From QHXW01 sp963768075 (GTDB lineage: Bacteria; Acidobacteriota; Terriglobia; Bryobacterales; Bryobacteraceae): DNA of 64,000 bases. Shown piece by piece: positions 17,766 through 26,863 of the stretch. Made by a program: the position numbers and the translations under genes. The DNA is taken from the NCBI GenBank assembly GCA_963768075.1, contig CAVYHD010000002.1, forward strand, positions 455,656-519,655, given 5' to 3'. The notes beneath the pieces were generated by a model that saw only the letters and a program-made list of their open reading frames with translations, searched no databases and was not told where the DNA came from. Numbering within the stretch: the first letter of the stretch is position 1; each line of letters opens with the position of its first letter.

Positions 17766-19394
17766 CTACAAGTCGTCGTTGGCGAGTTTGACGTCGGCAC
17801 TTTTCCAGGCGGCGTGGAAATCCAGTTCGGCCTGCTTAGCTTCGGGTTTCTTTCCCTGGGCCTTCAGGCATTGCCAGAGTCCATAGAGCGCACGGCCGCT
17901 GTGCGGATGGCGCGCCAGTTCCTCGCGGAAAACCTTTTCGGCGGCGTCATATTGGTTGGCCGTCATGAACGCCCGGCCGAGCGATTCGCGCGCGGGAATG
18001 TACCAATCGGGCGGTTCGTCGTAACGTAGGGCATCTTCAATCTGCGCGGCCTTTTGGAAGTGCTCCACGGCGGCGGGAATCGAGACGCGCGCGAGCGAAA
18101 TGTGGCCCTCGAGCAGGTGCGCGGCCAGGTTCAGGATGTCCCGTGAGTGGTTAAAGCCGAACGTGGCGTCCTCCGGAACCAGGTTTGCCGAGGCGAACAG
18201 GGCGCGCCGCTCGTAGTCAGCGTCGTATGTTTTGCTGGTCTGCGCAAAGGCCATGCCGCGCGAAAAGTGCCAGAGGGCGCGCGCGGTAAGGGCGGCGGCA
18301 TCGGGCTCGGGAAGTTTCAACACTTCGTCCCATCGATGAAAGCGAACCAGCACCAGCATCCGGGTTGGCAGGAAGGCTTCCACCATGGGGATGTCCTTGA
18401 ACAGCGGGGCGGCGTTGGCCACCAGTAGCGTTGCGGTGTTGTTGGCTTCAACGAAGCGGCCTTCCATGCTGGCAGCGATGGCCAGGAAGTGCAGGTTGTG
18501 GTTGTAATACATCGCCGGGTACATGCCGGTGACGTGGAAGTTGTCGATGTACTGCCGGTCGACGCTGGCGGCTTCTTCGTTGGCGCGCACCGCACCGGCG
18601 TAATCGCCCGTGCGAATGTAGATGTGCCCTGGCATATGAACCAGGTGACCGGCCGCGGGAGCGAGTTTGGCCAGACGATCGGCACTGGCGAGCGCGCGCT
18701 CGGGATGCGGCGACGCTTCGACGGCGTGAATGTAGAAATGATTTGCGCCGATGTGATTCGGGTCGCGCTTGAGCACCGATTCGAGCGTGGCCACGATCTC
18801 CTCGGTGCCTTCGGCGGGCTTGCCGTCCGCGGTCCACAGTTGCCAGGGGTTCAGGTCCATGGCACTTTCGGCATACAATACGGCGGCGTCGAGATCATCG
18901 GGATACTTCTTGATGAGTTCACCCATCGCGGTTTTATAGAAAATGGCGAACTGTTTCAAGTTGGGCTTCGGCTCCGCGGTGTAGCGTGTAGAGAGCACGG
19001 TCAGGTACGCGATTTCCGCGGGCGAGGCGTGGGAAGCGAGCGCGAGGCCATGCTGCACGGCATCCCACGCGGTCTTCTCCCGGTTAAGGTCGGGCTCCGG
19101 ATCGTTGTAATTCGGTCCGACGGCGAGCGCGATGCCCCAGTAGGCCATGGGACAATCCGGGTCCAATTCCGCCGCGCGCTGGAATGCGAGCAAAGCTTCG
19201 TCGTGATTGAAAGCCCAGATGAGGGCGAGGCCCTGGTCGAAGAATTTTTGAGCTTCGGGATTCTTGGTGGAGATGGCATGGTGCACGTCGCCCAAGCCGG
19301 GCATGAGGACAGCTTGGCGGGCGGGGGCGGCAGGATGTTCGTGCTGGGCAAGAGCAGCGAGGGGAAGAAGGAAGACCAGGGTGCGAATGCTCAT
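17766..19394 (-). CDS. Exported tetratricopeptide-repeat protein
   Basis: Protein of 542 residues from the ATG at 19392-19394, which starts a signal peptide (MSIRTLVFLLPLAALAQ); the frame is open further upstream but that part is Arg-rich and out of character. TPR units are visible: QKFFDQGLALIWAFNHDEAL, FQRAAELDPDCPMAYWG, AVRANEEAASVDRQYIDNFH, and in the C-terminus FREELARHPHSGRALYGLWQ. The motif HLVHMPGHIYIRTGDY recurs in a widespread family of periplasmic TPR proteins annotated only as hypothetical. No catalytic residue pattern is obvious. Flanked by a stretch of 180 bases before rarA. Confidence 0.82.
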   Translation of the reverse strand: MSIRTLVFLLPLAALAQHEHPAAPARQAVLMPGLGDVHHAISTKNPEAQKFFDQGLALIWAFNHDEALLAFQRAAELDPDCPMAYWGIALAVGPNYNDPEPDLNREKTAWDAVQHGLALASHASPAEIAYLTVLSTRYTAEPKPNLKQFAIFYKTAMGELIKKYPDDLDAAVLYAESAMDLNPWQLWTADGKPAEGTEEIVATLESVLKRDPNHIGANHFYIHAVEASPHPERALASADRLAKLAPAAGHLVHMPGHIYIRTGDYAGAVRANEEAASVDRQYIDNFHVTGMYPAMYYNHNLHFLAIAASMEGRFVEANNTATLLVANAAPLFKDIPMVEAFLPTRMLVLVRFHRWDEVLKLPEPDAAALTARALWHFSRGMAFAQTSKTYDADYERRALFASANLVPEDATFGFNHSRDILNLAAHLLEGHISLARVSIPAAVEHFQKAAQIEDALRYDEPPDWYIPARESLGRAFMTANQYDAAEKVFREELARHPHSGRALYGLWQCLKAQGKKPEAKQAELDFHAAWKSADVKLANDDL

Positions 19395-19574
19395 GGTTTT
19401 GATTCTACGGTAGAGAAGACTCTTGGATTGGCCGAGATAGGCAGAAACTAGGCTTCGCCGAAACGCGCAAGTCGAGCGGTGGAAAGCCGTAAAACCTGGC
19501 GGGACCGGTTGGGCTATCGCGCGAAGGCGACGCCGCAAGGTGATTAGGCACCGCAAAACCGGCTAGGTCATGGC

Positions 19575-20894
19575 CTACTTCTTCCTCTTCGCCTCCCGGA
19601 TCTCCTCCAGCCTTTCGGCAATCCGCTTCTCCATGCCGCGATTGGTCGGATAGTAATATCTTCGGCCGGCGAGCGAGGGCGGTAGGCACTCCATATCCGT
19701 GAGCGCGTCTTCGAACTTATGGGCGTGCTGGTAGCCTTCCGCATAGCCGAATTGCTTCATCAGCGGCGTGGGAGCGTTGCGCAGATGCAGGGGCACGGGC
19801 TCAGCTATGGAAGTTGCTACGTCGGCACGCGCGAGATCTAAAGCTTTGTAGGCGGCGTCGGACTTCGGCGCCATGGCTAAATAAATCGCCGCCTGCGCCA
19901 GTGCTAAGTCCCCCTCCGGAATGCCGAGAAAGTGCACCGCCTGCTGTGCGGCCACCGTCTGCTCGAGCGCGCGCGGATCGGCCAGGCTGATGTCCTCAAT
20001 CGCCATGCGAATCAGACGCCGTGCAACGTACATCCGGTCTTCGCCCGATTCGAGCATGCGCGCCAGCCAATAGAGCGCGGCATCGGGATCGCTCGAACGA
20101 ACGGATTTGTGGAGCGCCGAAATCAGATTGAAGTGTTCTTCGCCGGATTTGTCATAGAGCAGCACCTTGCGCTCCATGGCGTCTTCCACCGCCTGTCGCG
20201 AGAGCTGCTTGCCTTCCGACACGACCACGGCTGCTTCGAGCGTGTTATACGCCGCGCGCGCATCGCCGTTCGATAGCACGGCAATCTGTTCGAGTAACTC
20301 GTCCGGCGCTTCGATTTCCAGATCCCCGAGCCCGCGCTCCTTATCCGCCAGCGCGCGCCTGAGCAGGCCGACGATCTCTTCAGGTGTGAGCGGCCGCAGC
20401 GCGTGGACTTTCGAGCGCGAGAGCAGCGCCGAGATCACCTCGAACGACGGGTTCTCCGTGGTCGCGCCGATCAGAGTGATGTCGCCGTGCTCGACGTACG
20501 GCAGAAAGGCATCCTGCTGCGCCTTGTTGAAGCGGTGGATTTCGTCGATGAACACGATGGTGCGGCGGCCCATCGTGCGCAGGCGCTCGGCATCCACCAT
20601 CATGGCTTTGATTTCCTTGATACCGCTGAGCACCGCGCTATAGGCCATGAACTCGCAGTGCGTGAGTCGCGCGATAAGCCGCGCGAGCGTGGTCTTCCCT
20701 ACCCCGGGTGGCCCCCACAGAATGATGGAGCTGAGGGTGTCGCGTTCGATCTGCGCGCGCAGCGGCTTGCCGGGGCCAAGGATGTGCTCCTGGCCAACGT
20801 ACTCTTCGAGCGTTTCCGGGCGCATACGGTCGGCCAGCGGCCGGCGCTTATCGGTACGGGCGGGCTCGGGCAGCGACGTGTCGAACAGGCTCAT
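19575..20894 (-). CDS. rarA: Replication-associated recombination protein A (AAA+ ATPase)
   Basis: Protein of 439 residues, the bacterial RarA/MgsA clamp-loader-like ATPase that acts at stalled replication forks and binds SSB. N-terminal PLADRMRPETLEEYVGQEHI; Walker A GPPGVGKTT at residues 61-69; Walker B with IVFIDEIHRFNK; sensor 1 LIGATTENPSFEV; C-terminal RarA-specific segment VAQQAVHFLGIPEGDLALAQ and YYPTNRGMEKRI. Full length. Its ATG overlaps the stop of the upstream methyltransferase gene by 4 bases (ATGA), so the two are translationally coupled. Confidence 0.96.
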   Translation of the reverse strand: MSLFDTSLPEPARTDKRRPLADRMRPETLEEYVGQEHILGPGKPLRAQIERDTLSSIILWGPPGVGKTTLARLIARLTHCEFMAYSAVLSGIKEIKAMMVDAERLRTMGRRTIVFIDEIHRFNKAQQDAFLPYVEHGDITLIGATTENPSFEVISALLSRSKVHALRPLTPEEIVGLLRRALADKERGLGDLEIEAPDELLEQIAVLSNGDARAAYNTLEAAVVVSEGKQLSRQAVEDAMERKVLLYDKSGEEHFNLISALHKSVRSSDPDAALYWLARMLESGEDRMYVARRLIRMAIEDISLADPRALEQTVAAQQAVHFLGIPEGDLALAQAAIYLAMAPKSDAAYKALDLARADVATSIAEPVPLHLRNAPTPLMKQFGYAEGYQHAHKFEDALTDMECLPPSLAGRRYYYPTNRGMEKRIAERLEEIREAKRKK

Positions 20895-21697
20895 GGCTTG
20901 AGCGACCTCTGGCGGCGCGCTTCATATAGGATGACCGACGCGGCCATGGCTGCGTTCAACGACTCGACGCCGACGGTGGGGATGGCGAGATCGATGGCGC
21001 CCGCATGTAAGTTTTCACTAACGCCGCGGCCTTCGCTGCCGATGATAACGGCGCATTTGCGGGTAAGATCGGCGGCGACCAGCGACTTCACGTGGTTCTG
21101 GTTCGAGAACGGCACGCCAGCGTAAACATCGAGCTTATTCTGCTTGAATGCCGCCTGGGCAAGCTCGGCATCGAGCGCATGCGCGAAAGGGACGCGGAAG
21201 AGCGATCCCGCTGAAGCGCGCAACGTCTTCGGATTGAATGGGCTGGCGCTGCCTTTGAGAAACATCACGCCGGTGGCGCCAAACGCCTCAGCGGCGCGGA
21301 CGATCGTGCCCGCGTTGCCGGGATCCTGCACACCATCCAGCACCACAACCAGACTGCGGCCGCGAAACAACTGTTCGAGCGCCCACGATGGCGGCGCGAT
21401 CAGCGCGATCACCCCCTGGCTCAACTCGGTTCCGGCAAGGCTCTGAAACAGCGCGTCAGGCAACACAGCTATGCGGATGCCGGCTAATCGTTTCACATGC
21501 GCTTCCACCATGCTCTCGACCGACCGCGCCGCCAGCACCATCTTGACCGCACAATCGCCGCGCAGCGCTTCTTCGAGCAGGTGAAAACTCTCGGCCACGC
21601 ACAGGCCGTCTTCGGTGAGGCTCCCGCGCGCGATGGCGCGGCGCACGCTCTTCACCAGCGGGTTTGCGGCGCTCGAAATATTCTCGGGGCGGGCCAT
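20891..21697 (-). CDS. TrmH/SpoU-family RNA 2'-O-methyltransferase
   Basis: Protein of 268 residues of the SPOUT class, which uses S-adenosylmethionine to methylate ribose 2'-OH in rRNA or tRNA. The N-terminal substrate-binding domain (ISSAANPLVKSVRRAI) resembles RlmB/TsnR. SPOUT motifs: 1 LVVVLDGVQDPGNAGTIVRA, 2 CAVIIGSEGRGVS, 3 AIPTVGVESLNAAMAASVIL. Cytoplasmic. The target nucleotide cannot be told from sequence. It is followed by rarA with a 4-base overlap and its start codon overlaps that of the divergent YdcF-like gene. Confidence 0.92.
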   Translation of the reverse strand: MARPENISSAANPLVKSVRRAIARGSLTEDGLCVAESFHLLEEALRGDCAVKMVLAARSVESMVEAHVKRLAGIRIAVLPDALFQSLAGTELSQGVIALIAPPSWALEQLFRGRSLVVVLDGVQDPGNAGTIVRAAEAFGATGVMFLKGSASPFNPKTLRASAGSLFRVPFAHALDAELAQAAFKQNKLDVYAGVPFSNQNHVKSLVAADLTRKCAVIIGSEGRGVSENLHAGAIDLAIPTVGVESLNAAMAASVILYEARRQRSLKP

Positions 21698-22322
21698 GCG
21701 GTTCCTTTACAATGTTCAAATCAGAATAACGCAGATAAAATGGGCAGTAGGTCTGGCGGGCGCGCTGGCGCTACTCGCGTTGGCCGCTGAGGTGGCCCAC
21801 GTTGCCGAGCGCATTGCGCACCAATCCACGGTGGACGAAGCGCAGCCGGCCGATATCATCGTGGTGCTGGGCGCGGCGGAGTATCGCGGCAAGCCCTCGC
21901 CCGTGCTGCGTGCGCGGCTGGATCACGCGTTAATGCTTTATAACAAAGGCCTCGCGCCCCGCATATTGACCACTGGCGGCGCGGGCGGCGACCCTGTCTA
22001 CACGGAAGGCGATGTCGGCCGGGCGTATCTGGTGAGCCGGGGTGTGCCGTCAGAGGCCATCGTAGTCGATGCGGAAGGCGCGAGCACGGTCTATTCGACC
22101 ACAGCGGCGGCCGAGATCATGCGGCGCATGGGATTGAAGTCCTGCATTGCGGTGAGTGACGGATACCACATCTTTCGCGCAAAGAGGATGCTGCAGGTTG
22201 CTGGGGTGAAGGTGTACGGCTCGCCGCGCTCGCTGAACGCTCCGGACGACTGGCGCGAGCGCTGGCTTTACGTGCGGCAAGCGATCGGATATCTGCTGTG
22301 GAGGGTCGGGGTGCCGGTGTGA
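21696..22322 (+). CDS. YdcF-like (DUF218) membrane-anchored protein
   Basis: Protein of 208 residues with one N-terminal membrane anchor (WAVGLAGALALLALAAEVAH) and a DUF218/YdcF domain outside: ADIIVVLGAAEYRGKPSPVL, RILTTGGAGGDPVYTEGDVG, VVDAEGASTVYSTTAAAEIM, then VSDGYHIFRAKRMLQVAG. Relatives (SanA, ElyC, YdcF) are linked to envelope polysaccharide or vancomycin tolerance, with S-adenosylmethionine binding shown for E. coli YdcF. The ATG at 21696 shares bases with the start codon of the divergent methyltransferase gene, so both promoters must lie inside the opposite gene. Confidence 0.85.
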   Translation: MRFLYNVQIRITQIKWAVGLAGALALLALAAEVAHVAERIAHQSTVDEAQPADIIVVLGAAEYRGKPSPVLRARLDHALMLYNKGLAPRILTTGGAGGDPVYTEGDVGRAYLVSRGVPSEAIVVDAEGASTVYSTTAAAEIMRRMGLKSCIAVSDGYHIFRAKRMLQVAGVKVYGSPRSLNAPDDWRERWLYVRQAIGYLLWRVGVPV

Positions 22323-22324
22323 GG

Positions 22325-22352
22325 AGGGTTTGGGGTTTGGGATTTGGGGTTG
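22325..22352. repeat. G/T-rich heptamer repeat
   Basis: Directly after the YdcF-like stop codon are four imperfect copies of GGGTTTG/GGATTTG, ending at GGGGTTG. The run is short and pure G+T on this strand. Function unknown; a G-rich structure or recombination-derived repeat are both possible. It is the same length class (7 bases) as the CTTTTGC repeats found elsewhere in this window. Confidence 0.6.
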
Positions 22353-22397
22353 TAGCGCCATGCCGGGTTGAGCTTCGCGCGTGATACTCTTCTTGCC

Positions 22398-23462
22398 ATG
22401 AGAACCTCCGCGATCATGTTTTCCACCGTCGCCCTCGCGCTCGTCGCCCCACGCCTGCCGGCCGCTGAACTCGCTCCCCGCACTACTGCCGACCAACCCC
22501 CTCGCAAAGTAATCGTCGGCGCGGCCATGCAGGCGTTTTGGGGAAAATATCCCGGCCTTGAAAAGCGTCTGGAGCAGCTCTCGGGCCTGGTCGATCAGAT
22601 GGCCGAGGAGTCGCAGAAGAAGTACGGCCGTGGTATCGACCTCGCGGTTCTGCCGGAGACGTCAGTCACGGGAGAAACCTCGAACGACGTGATGGCCGAC
22701 GCGGTCCCGCTTGCCGGACCGCTCGAGGACACATTCGCACGGAAAGCGCGGCAGCACCATTGCTACATCGTAGTGCCGGCATATCTACTGGAAGACAGAG
22801 ACAAGAAGCTGTGCTCTAACGCCGCGATACTCATAGGCCGCAAGGGCGAGGTGGTCGGCATATACCGCAAACTGCACCTCGCCGTCCACACCGGCAGCGA
22901 TTCGCTCGAAGGCGGCACCACTCCCGGCAAAGAGGCGCCGGTCTTCGCGTGCGATTTCGGCAAGCTCGGCATCCAGATCTGTTTCGACATCGAGTATGAC
23001 TACGGATGGTCGGAGCTAAAGCGTAAAGGCGCGGAAATCGTGGCATGGCCCACGCAATCTCCGCAGACCGTTCGCCCCGCGGCACGCGCTGTGGAGAATC
23101 GCTACTACATTGTCTCCAGCACGTGGCGGAATAACGCCTCTATTTTCGAGCCAACCGGTAAAATCACCGCGCAGATCAAGGAACCGGCCCATGTTCTGGT
23201 GCAACAGGTTGATCTGAGCTACGCCATTCTGCCTTGGAGCCCGCAGTTGCATAATGGAGCCGCGCTGCGCGAAAAATACGGCGATAAGGCGGGCTATCGT
23301 TATTACGAAGACGAGGATCGCGGCATCTTCTGGTCCAACGACCCTGGTGTTACGATCGGTCGCATGATGCGCTCCCTGGGCCTGAGCGAGGCGCGCGATG
23401 AGCTGAAGCGGATACAGAAGCTGTACGATGAAGCCGGCGTGCCAAACTATAACGAGCGTTAG
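22398..23462 (+). CDS. Exported carbon-nitrogen hydrolase (nitrilase superfamily)
   Basis: Protein of 354 residues with the Glu-Lys-Cys triad of the nitrilase superfamily: Glu in LAVLPETSVTGE, Lys in GIYRKLHLAV and Cys in LGIQICFDIEYDYGW. These enzymes cleave C-N bonds in amides, nitriles or carbamoyl groups. The ATG at 22398 is chosen because it starts a signal peptide (MRTSAIMFSTVALALVAPRLPAAE). A C-terminal extension (RMMRSLGLSEARDELKRIQKLYDEAGV) is typical of exported members in soil bacteria. Substrate unknown. Confidence 0.87.
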   Translation: MRTSAIMFSTVALALVAPRLPAAELAPRTTADQPPRKVIVGAAMQAFWGKYPGLEKRLEQLSGLVDQMAEESQKKYGRGIDLAVLPETSVTGETSNDVMADAVPLAGPLEDTFARKARQHHCYIVVPAYLLEDRDKKLCSNAAILIGRKGEVVGIYRKLHLAVHTGSDSLEGGTTPGKEAPVFACDFGKLGIQICFDIEYDYGWSELKRKGAEIVAWPTQSPQTVRPAARAVENRYYIVSSTWRNNASIFEPTGKITAQIKEPAHVLVQQVDLSYAILPWSPQLHNGAALREKYGDKAGYRYYEDEDRGIFWSNDPGVTIGRMMRSLGLSEARDELKRIQKLYDEAGVPNYNER

Positions 23463-23577
23463 AAGACAATGCTTACTTTGATTAATGCCGGTCCGTTTAC
23501 TCACTGAAAACCAATTTTTGCAGCGCGCTCGCTGTGCTACTGTTAGAACCAAGAACACTCCTGGAGGAACGGATTCG

Positions 23578-24687
23578 ATGCACCTTACGCGGCGGAACTG
23601 TCTGCGAGCCATTGGTGGCACTCTAGGCGCGGCGCGGGCTCTCGCGGCGCAGGTTTCGTCCAAAGCCGACGCCAGCAAACTCGGCATGCCGGGCCTTTTT
23701 CGCGGGCGCGTGGTTGGCGTTGAGCACCCCGGGTCCATCGTCGATGGGCGCTATCAAGCCGAACCCGTGCGTCAGATGATGCGCAAGGGTATGGCCGAGC
23801 TCACCGGTGCAGACGGATGGGCCGACGCCTGGCGTCTATTTGTTGAGCCGGGCGACATAGTTGGCATCAAGGTGAATCCGGTCGGCCAACCGCATGTGAT
23901 CTCCGCGGCGGAGGTGGTGCGCGAAATCATCGCGGGGCTCAACGCGGCCGGCGTCAAGAATAAAGACATCGTGGTCTACGATCGCTATCGCGCGCAATTC
24001 CTGCACGCCGGATTCGACAAATGGCTGCCCGAGGGTGTGCGCACATCCAACGCCGCGGAAGACTACGACGATGTGCAGCAGGCCATCGCGGGGTACGATC
24101 CCGATCACTACATGGACATGGCGCTCACGCTGCCCGGTTACGATGCCGGCAATCTGACGGCACGCCGCTCCTACGCGGCGCATTTCATCACGAAAGAGGT
24201 CAACAAACTAATCAATTTGCCGGTGCTGAAGGACCATCAGTCGGCCGGTGTGACGCTGGCCCTGAAGAATCTTTCGCACGGCCTGGTGAACAACGTGTGC
24301 CGCAGCCACTCTTCGAGCACGCTCAACACCTGCGGCCAGTTCATTCCCGCGGTGGTCTCGATGCCCGTGATCCGCAATAAGACGGTGCTGCATGTGCTCG
24401 ATGGTGTGAAGGGTCTCTATCACGGCGGGCCTGGCGCGCGCCCGCAATTCGTGTGGGAGCACAAAACGATTTACTTCGCGACGGATCCGGTGGCCCTCGA
24501 TCATATCTGCTGGAAAGCCATCGATCAGAAGCGCGTGGCTATGGGAATGAGTACGATTGCCGGGGACCGGCCCGACAAATACAGCACTTTCTGGAACCGG
24601 CAACCCGAGCACGTGGAGATCGCCGGCGCGATGGGACTAGGCGAGTGGAACGAATCCAAGATCGACAACAGGAGAATTCGGCTCTGA
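23578..24687 (+). CDS. DUF362-family protein with Tat signal
   Basis: Protein of 369 residues. The ATG at 23578 follows CTGGAGGA and begins a twin-arginine signal (MHLTRRNCLRAIGGTLGAAR). The DUF362 core is seen in DIVGIKVNPVGQPHVISAAE, NKDIVVYDRYRAQFLHAG, KLINLPVLKDHQSAGVTLAL and the C-terminal YFATDPVALDHICWKAID. Some DUF362 proteins carry 4Fe-4S ferredoxin domains; none is visible here. Export of a folded protein suggests a cofactor. Role unknown. Its TGA overlaps the presumed CTG start of the next gene. Confidence 0.85.
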   Translation: MHLTRRNCLRAIGGTLGAARALAAQVSSKADASKLGMPGLFRGRVVGVEHPGSIVDGRYQAEPVRQMMRKGMAELTGADGWADAWRLFVEPGDIVGIKVNPVGQPHVISAAEVVREIIAGLNAAGVKNKDIVVYDRYRAQFLHAGFDKWLPEGVRTSNAAEDYDDVQQAIAGYDPDHYMDMALTLPGYDAGNLTARRSYAAHFITKEVNKLINLPVLKDHQSAGVTLALKNLSHGLVNNVCRSHSSSTLNTCGQFIPAVVSMPVIRNKTVLHVLDGVKGLYHGGPGARPQFVWEHKTIYFATDPVALDHICWKAIDQKRVAMGMSTIAGDRPDKYSTFWNRQPEHVEIAGAMGLGEWNESKIDNRRIRL

Positions 24688-25640
24688 CGCATTATGACGA
24701 CCTCGGTCTTCGCGCCAGCGCCTCCGGCGAGGAGATCCGGGAAGCCTACTTGAATCTCGTCCGTCTTCTGCACCCGGATTTATCGTCCGAACCTTCGCTC
24801 AAACGATTCTCTGAGAATCAGTTAAAGCGGGTGAGCCGCGCTTACGCCGTGCTTTCCGATCCTGACCGGCGTCAGGGCTATGACGCGCAACTGGCCGGGG
24901 CCGGTGATCCAGACCCGGACGCTCCGGTGACCGTGAAACGCAGCGCGGGCCGGTCGCGAGCGCGTGCTTGGATCACGCTCGGCTGGCTGATTTGCGCTTT
25001 CGCCGGTATCGTGGGGATCGGATGGTACGTCAGCCAGCAGTCGAGTGGGCCGGCAGACCCCGCGCAGGTCAGCGCCGCGCCGAACCCGCCCGCCGCTCCC
25101 GCCGCCAGTCCCGACAGCGGCGACAAAACAGCCGATCTCGATTCGCTGCGGTCTGACCTGGCCTCCGCCAAAGCCGAACGCGAGCGCGCGCTCGAGCAGA
25201 CCGTCTTGCAGGCCAAGGAGCTCGATTTCCTCACCAGCCGTTTCCTGGCCGGCCGATCGGCCGAGGGTTCCAACCGGCTCTCGGGTGTCTGGGTTCTGCC
25301 TTCACCCAAAACCGTAGCCGCTGCGTCCGCGTTCACTCCCGAAGCGGTCGATCTGATCATCAGCGCGCAGCAGGACACGGTGCAGGGCCGATTCCGCGCC
25401 CGCTACCCCGGCATGGGCGCTCCTGATCCACCGATGGTGCGCTACTACTTCGAAGGAAAGCTCGAAGAAGGAGTCGCCAATGCGGTGTGGAGCGGTGAGG
25501 ATGGCTCAAAAGGCGAAATCCAATTGAAGCTCTCTTCGGACAATACGCTGCAACTGGTGTGGTCCACTACGCAGACGGGAAAGCAGAGTGGTCCCGATTC
25601 CGGCACGCTTGCGCTGGTGCGAAGAACCGGGCCGTCATAA
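24684..25640 (+). CDS. Membrane-anchored J-domain protein
   Basis: Protein of about 318 residues. N-terminal J domain: HYDDLGLRASASGEEIREAY, the HPD tripeptide in LLHPDLSS, and LKRVSRAYAVLSDPDRRQGY. This would stimulate a DnaK-type Hsp70. Then one membrane segment (AWITLGWLICAFAGIVGIGW) near residue 95, an Ala/Pro-rich linker, a short coiled coil (DSLRSDLASAKAERERALEQ) and a C-terminal domain with RLSGVWVLPSPKT. No ATG, GTG or TTG is available before the J domain. A CTG at 24684, which shares bases with the upstream TGA and lies 9 bases after AGGAG, is the best start. The topology puts the J domain in the cytoplasm. Confidence 0.75.
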   Translation: MTHYDDLGLRASASGEEIREAYLNLVRLLHPDLSSEPSLKRFSENQLKRVSRAYAVLSDPDRRQGYDAQLAGAGDPDPDAPVTVKRSAGRSRARAWITLGWLICAFAGIVGIGWYVSQQSSGPADPAQVSAAPNPPAAPAASPDSGDKTADLDSLRSDLASAKAERERALEQTVLQAKELDFLTSRFLAGRSAEGSNRLSGVWVLPSPKTVAAASAFTPEAVDLIISAQQDTVQGRFRARYPGMGAPDPPMVRYYFEGKLEEGVANAVWSGEDGSKGEIQLKLSSDNTLQLVWSTTQTGKQSGPDSGTLALVRRTGPS

Positions 25641-25684
25641 TCAACCGGCCCCGATGGCTTGCGGGCAGAGTATGATAATTGGCA

Positions 25685-26857
25685 ATGCCTCGGCCTCTTG
25701 CAACCCAGGTGTCCTCCGAGACCCTGACCCCATTACCAACGGCAAGCCCATCTCTCAAGGAGCGGCTCGTCTCTCTCGATGCGTTTCGCGGCGCGACCAT
25801 GGCGTTGATGGTCCTGGTGAATACTCCCGGCGATGGGGAGCACGTTTATGCTCCGCTCCGCCATTCGGAATGGAACGGATGGACGCCCACCGATGTCGTC
25901 TTTCCTTCGTTTATGTGGATCATCGGTGTCGCTATGACGATATCGCTCGCCCGGCGCTTGGCGGCGGGTGCGTCCCGGGCGCAGGTTTTCGCCCAGGCTT
26001 TCCGGCGGGCGGTCATCCTCTACGTGCTCGGGCTCATCGTCTACGCGTATCCCGGCTTTGACCTGTCCACGCAGCGCGTTTTGGGCGTCTTACAGCGCAT
26101 AGCCATCTGTTACTTGATCGCCACGGCAATCTATTTGAACACGCGCATTCGCGGCCAGATCCTTTGGATCATTTCCCTTCTTGCCGGTTACTGGCTCCTC
26201 ATGATGCTGGTTCCTGTCCCGGGGTATGGCGCCGGCCATCTGGACGTCGAACGAAACTTCGCGCACTACATCGACCGCATTGTGCTCGGATCGCACAACT
26301 ACCTCAATACGAAGACGTGGGACCCCGAAGGCATTGTCAGCACCCTGCCGGCGATCGCCACCGTTCTGTTCGGCATTATGGCGGGGCACATTCTGCGCCT
26401 GCCGCGCACCTTCTCTCAGCGTGCCGCCTGGCTTTTGGGCACCGGAATCCTGTTGATGGCCGCCGGCTACATCTGCAACATCTGGCTGCCGATCAACAAG
26501 AAGTTGTGGACCAGCTCGTTCTCGCTGTTCATGGCGGGACTGGACTTCACCCTGTTTTCGTTGGTGCTGTGGCTGGTGGATATCCGCGGCTACAAACGCT
26601 TCGCCAAACCGCTGGCCATCATGGGTATGAATGCCATTGCGGTGTATATGGCGTCCGAACTTCTAGAGGAAGTACTCGAAGCGATCCATTTCACTTCCGG
26701 CGGTCAGATGGTCACGCTGCATGAATGGCTGTACGGGCTTTTCGCTGCCGTAGCGTCGCCCATCAACGCGTCCCTGCTCTTCGCCGTCGCCTATGTGCTG
26801 CTGATGTACGCGATCGCCTACGTGATGTACCGGCGCCAATGGTTCCTGCGGTTCTGA
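25685..26857 (+). CDS. NagX-like / DUF5009 acyltransferase-type membrane protein
   Basis: Protein of 390 residues with about ten transmembrane helices, related to heparan-alpha-glucosaminide N-acetyltransferase and bacterial NagX (DUF1624/DUF5009). Family signature: LVSLDAFRGATMALMVLVNT near the N-terminus, then WNGWTPTDVVFPSFMWIIG, and RVLGVLQRIAICYLIATAIY. These proteins are thought to move an acyl group from acetyl-CoA across the membrane on to an amino sugar. TTG at 25679 is a possible alternative start. Neighbours give no clue about the acceptor. Confidence 0.87.
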   Translation: MPRPLATQVSSETLTPLPTASPSLKERLVSLDAFRGATMALMVLVNTPGDGEHVYAPLRHSEWNGWTPTDVVFPSFMWIIGVAMTISLARRLAAGASRAQVFAQAFRRAVILYVLGLIVYAYPGFDLSTQRVLGVLQRIAICYLIATAIYLNTRIRGQILWIISLLAGYWLLMMLVPVPGYGAGHLDVERNFAHYIDRIVLGSHNYLNTKTWDPEGIVSTLPAIATVLFGIMAGHILRLPRTFSQRAAWLLGTGILLMAAGYICNIWLPINKKLWTSSFSLFMAGLDFTLFSLVLWLVDIRGYKRFAKPLAIMGMNAIAVYMASELLEEVLEAIHFTSGGQMVTLHEWLYGLFAAVASPINASLLFAVAYVLLMYAIAYVMYRRQWFLRF

Positions 26858-26863
26858 CGGGTT

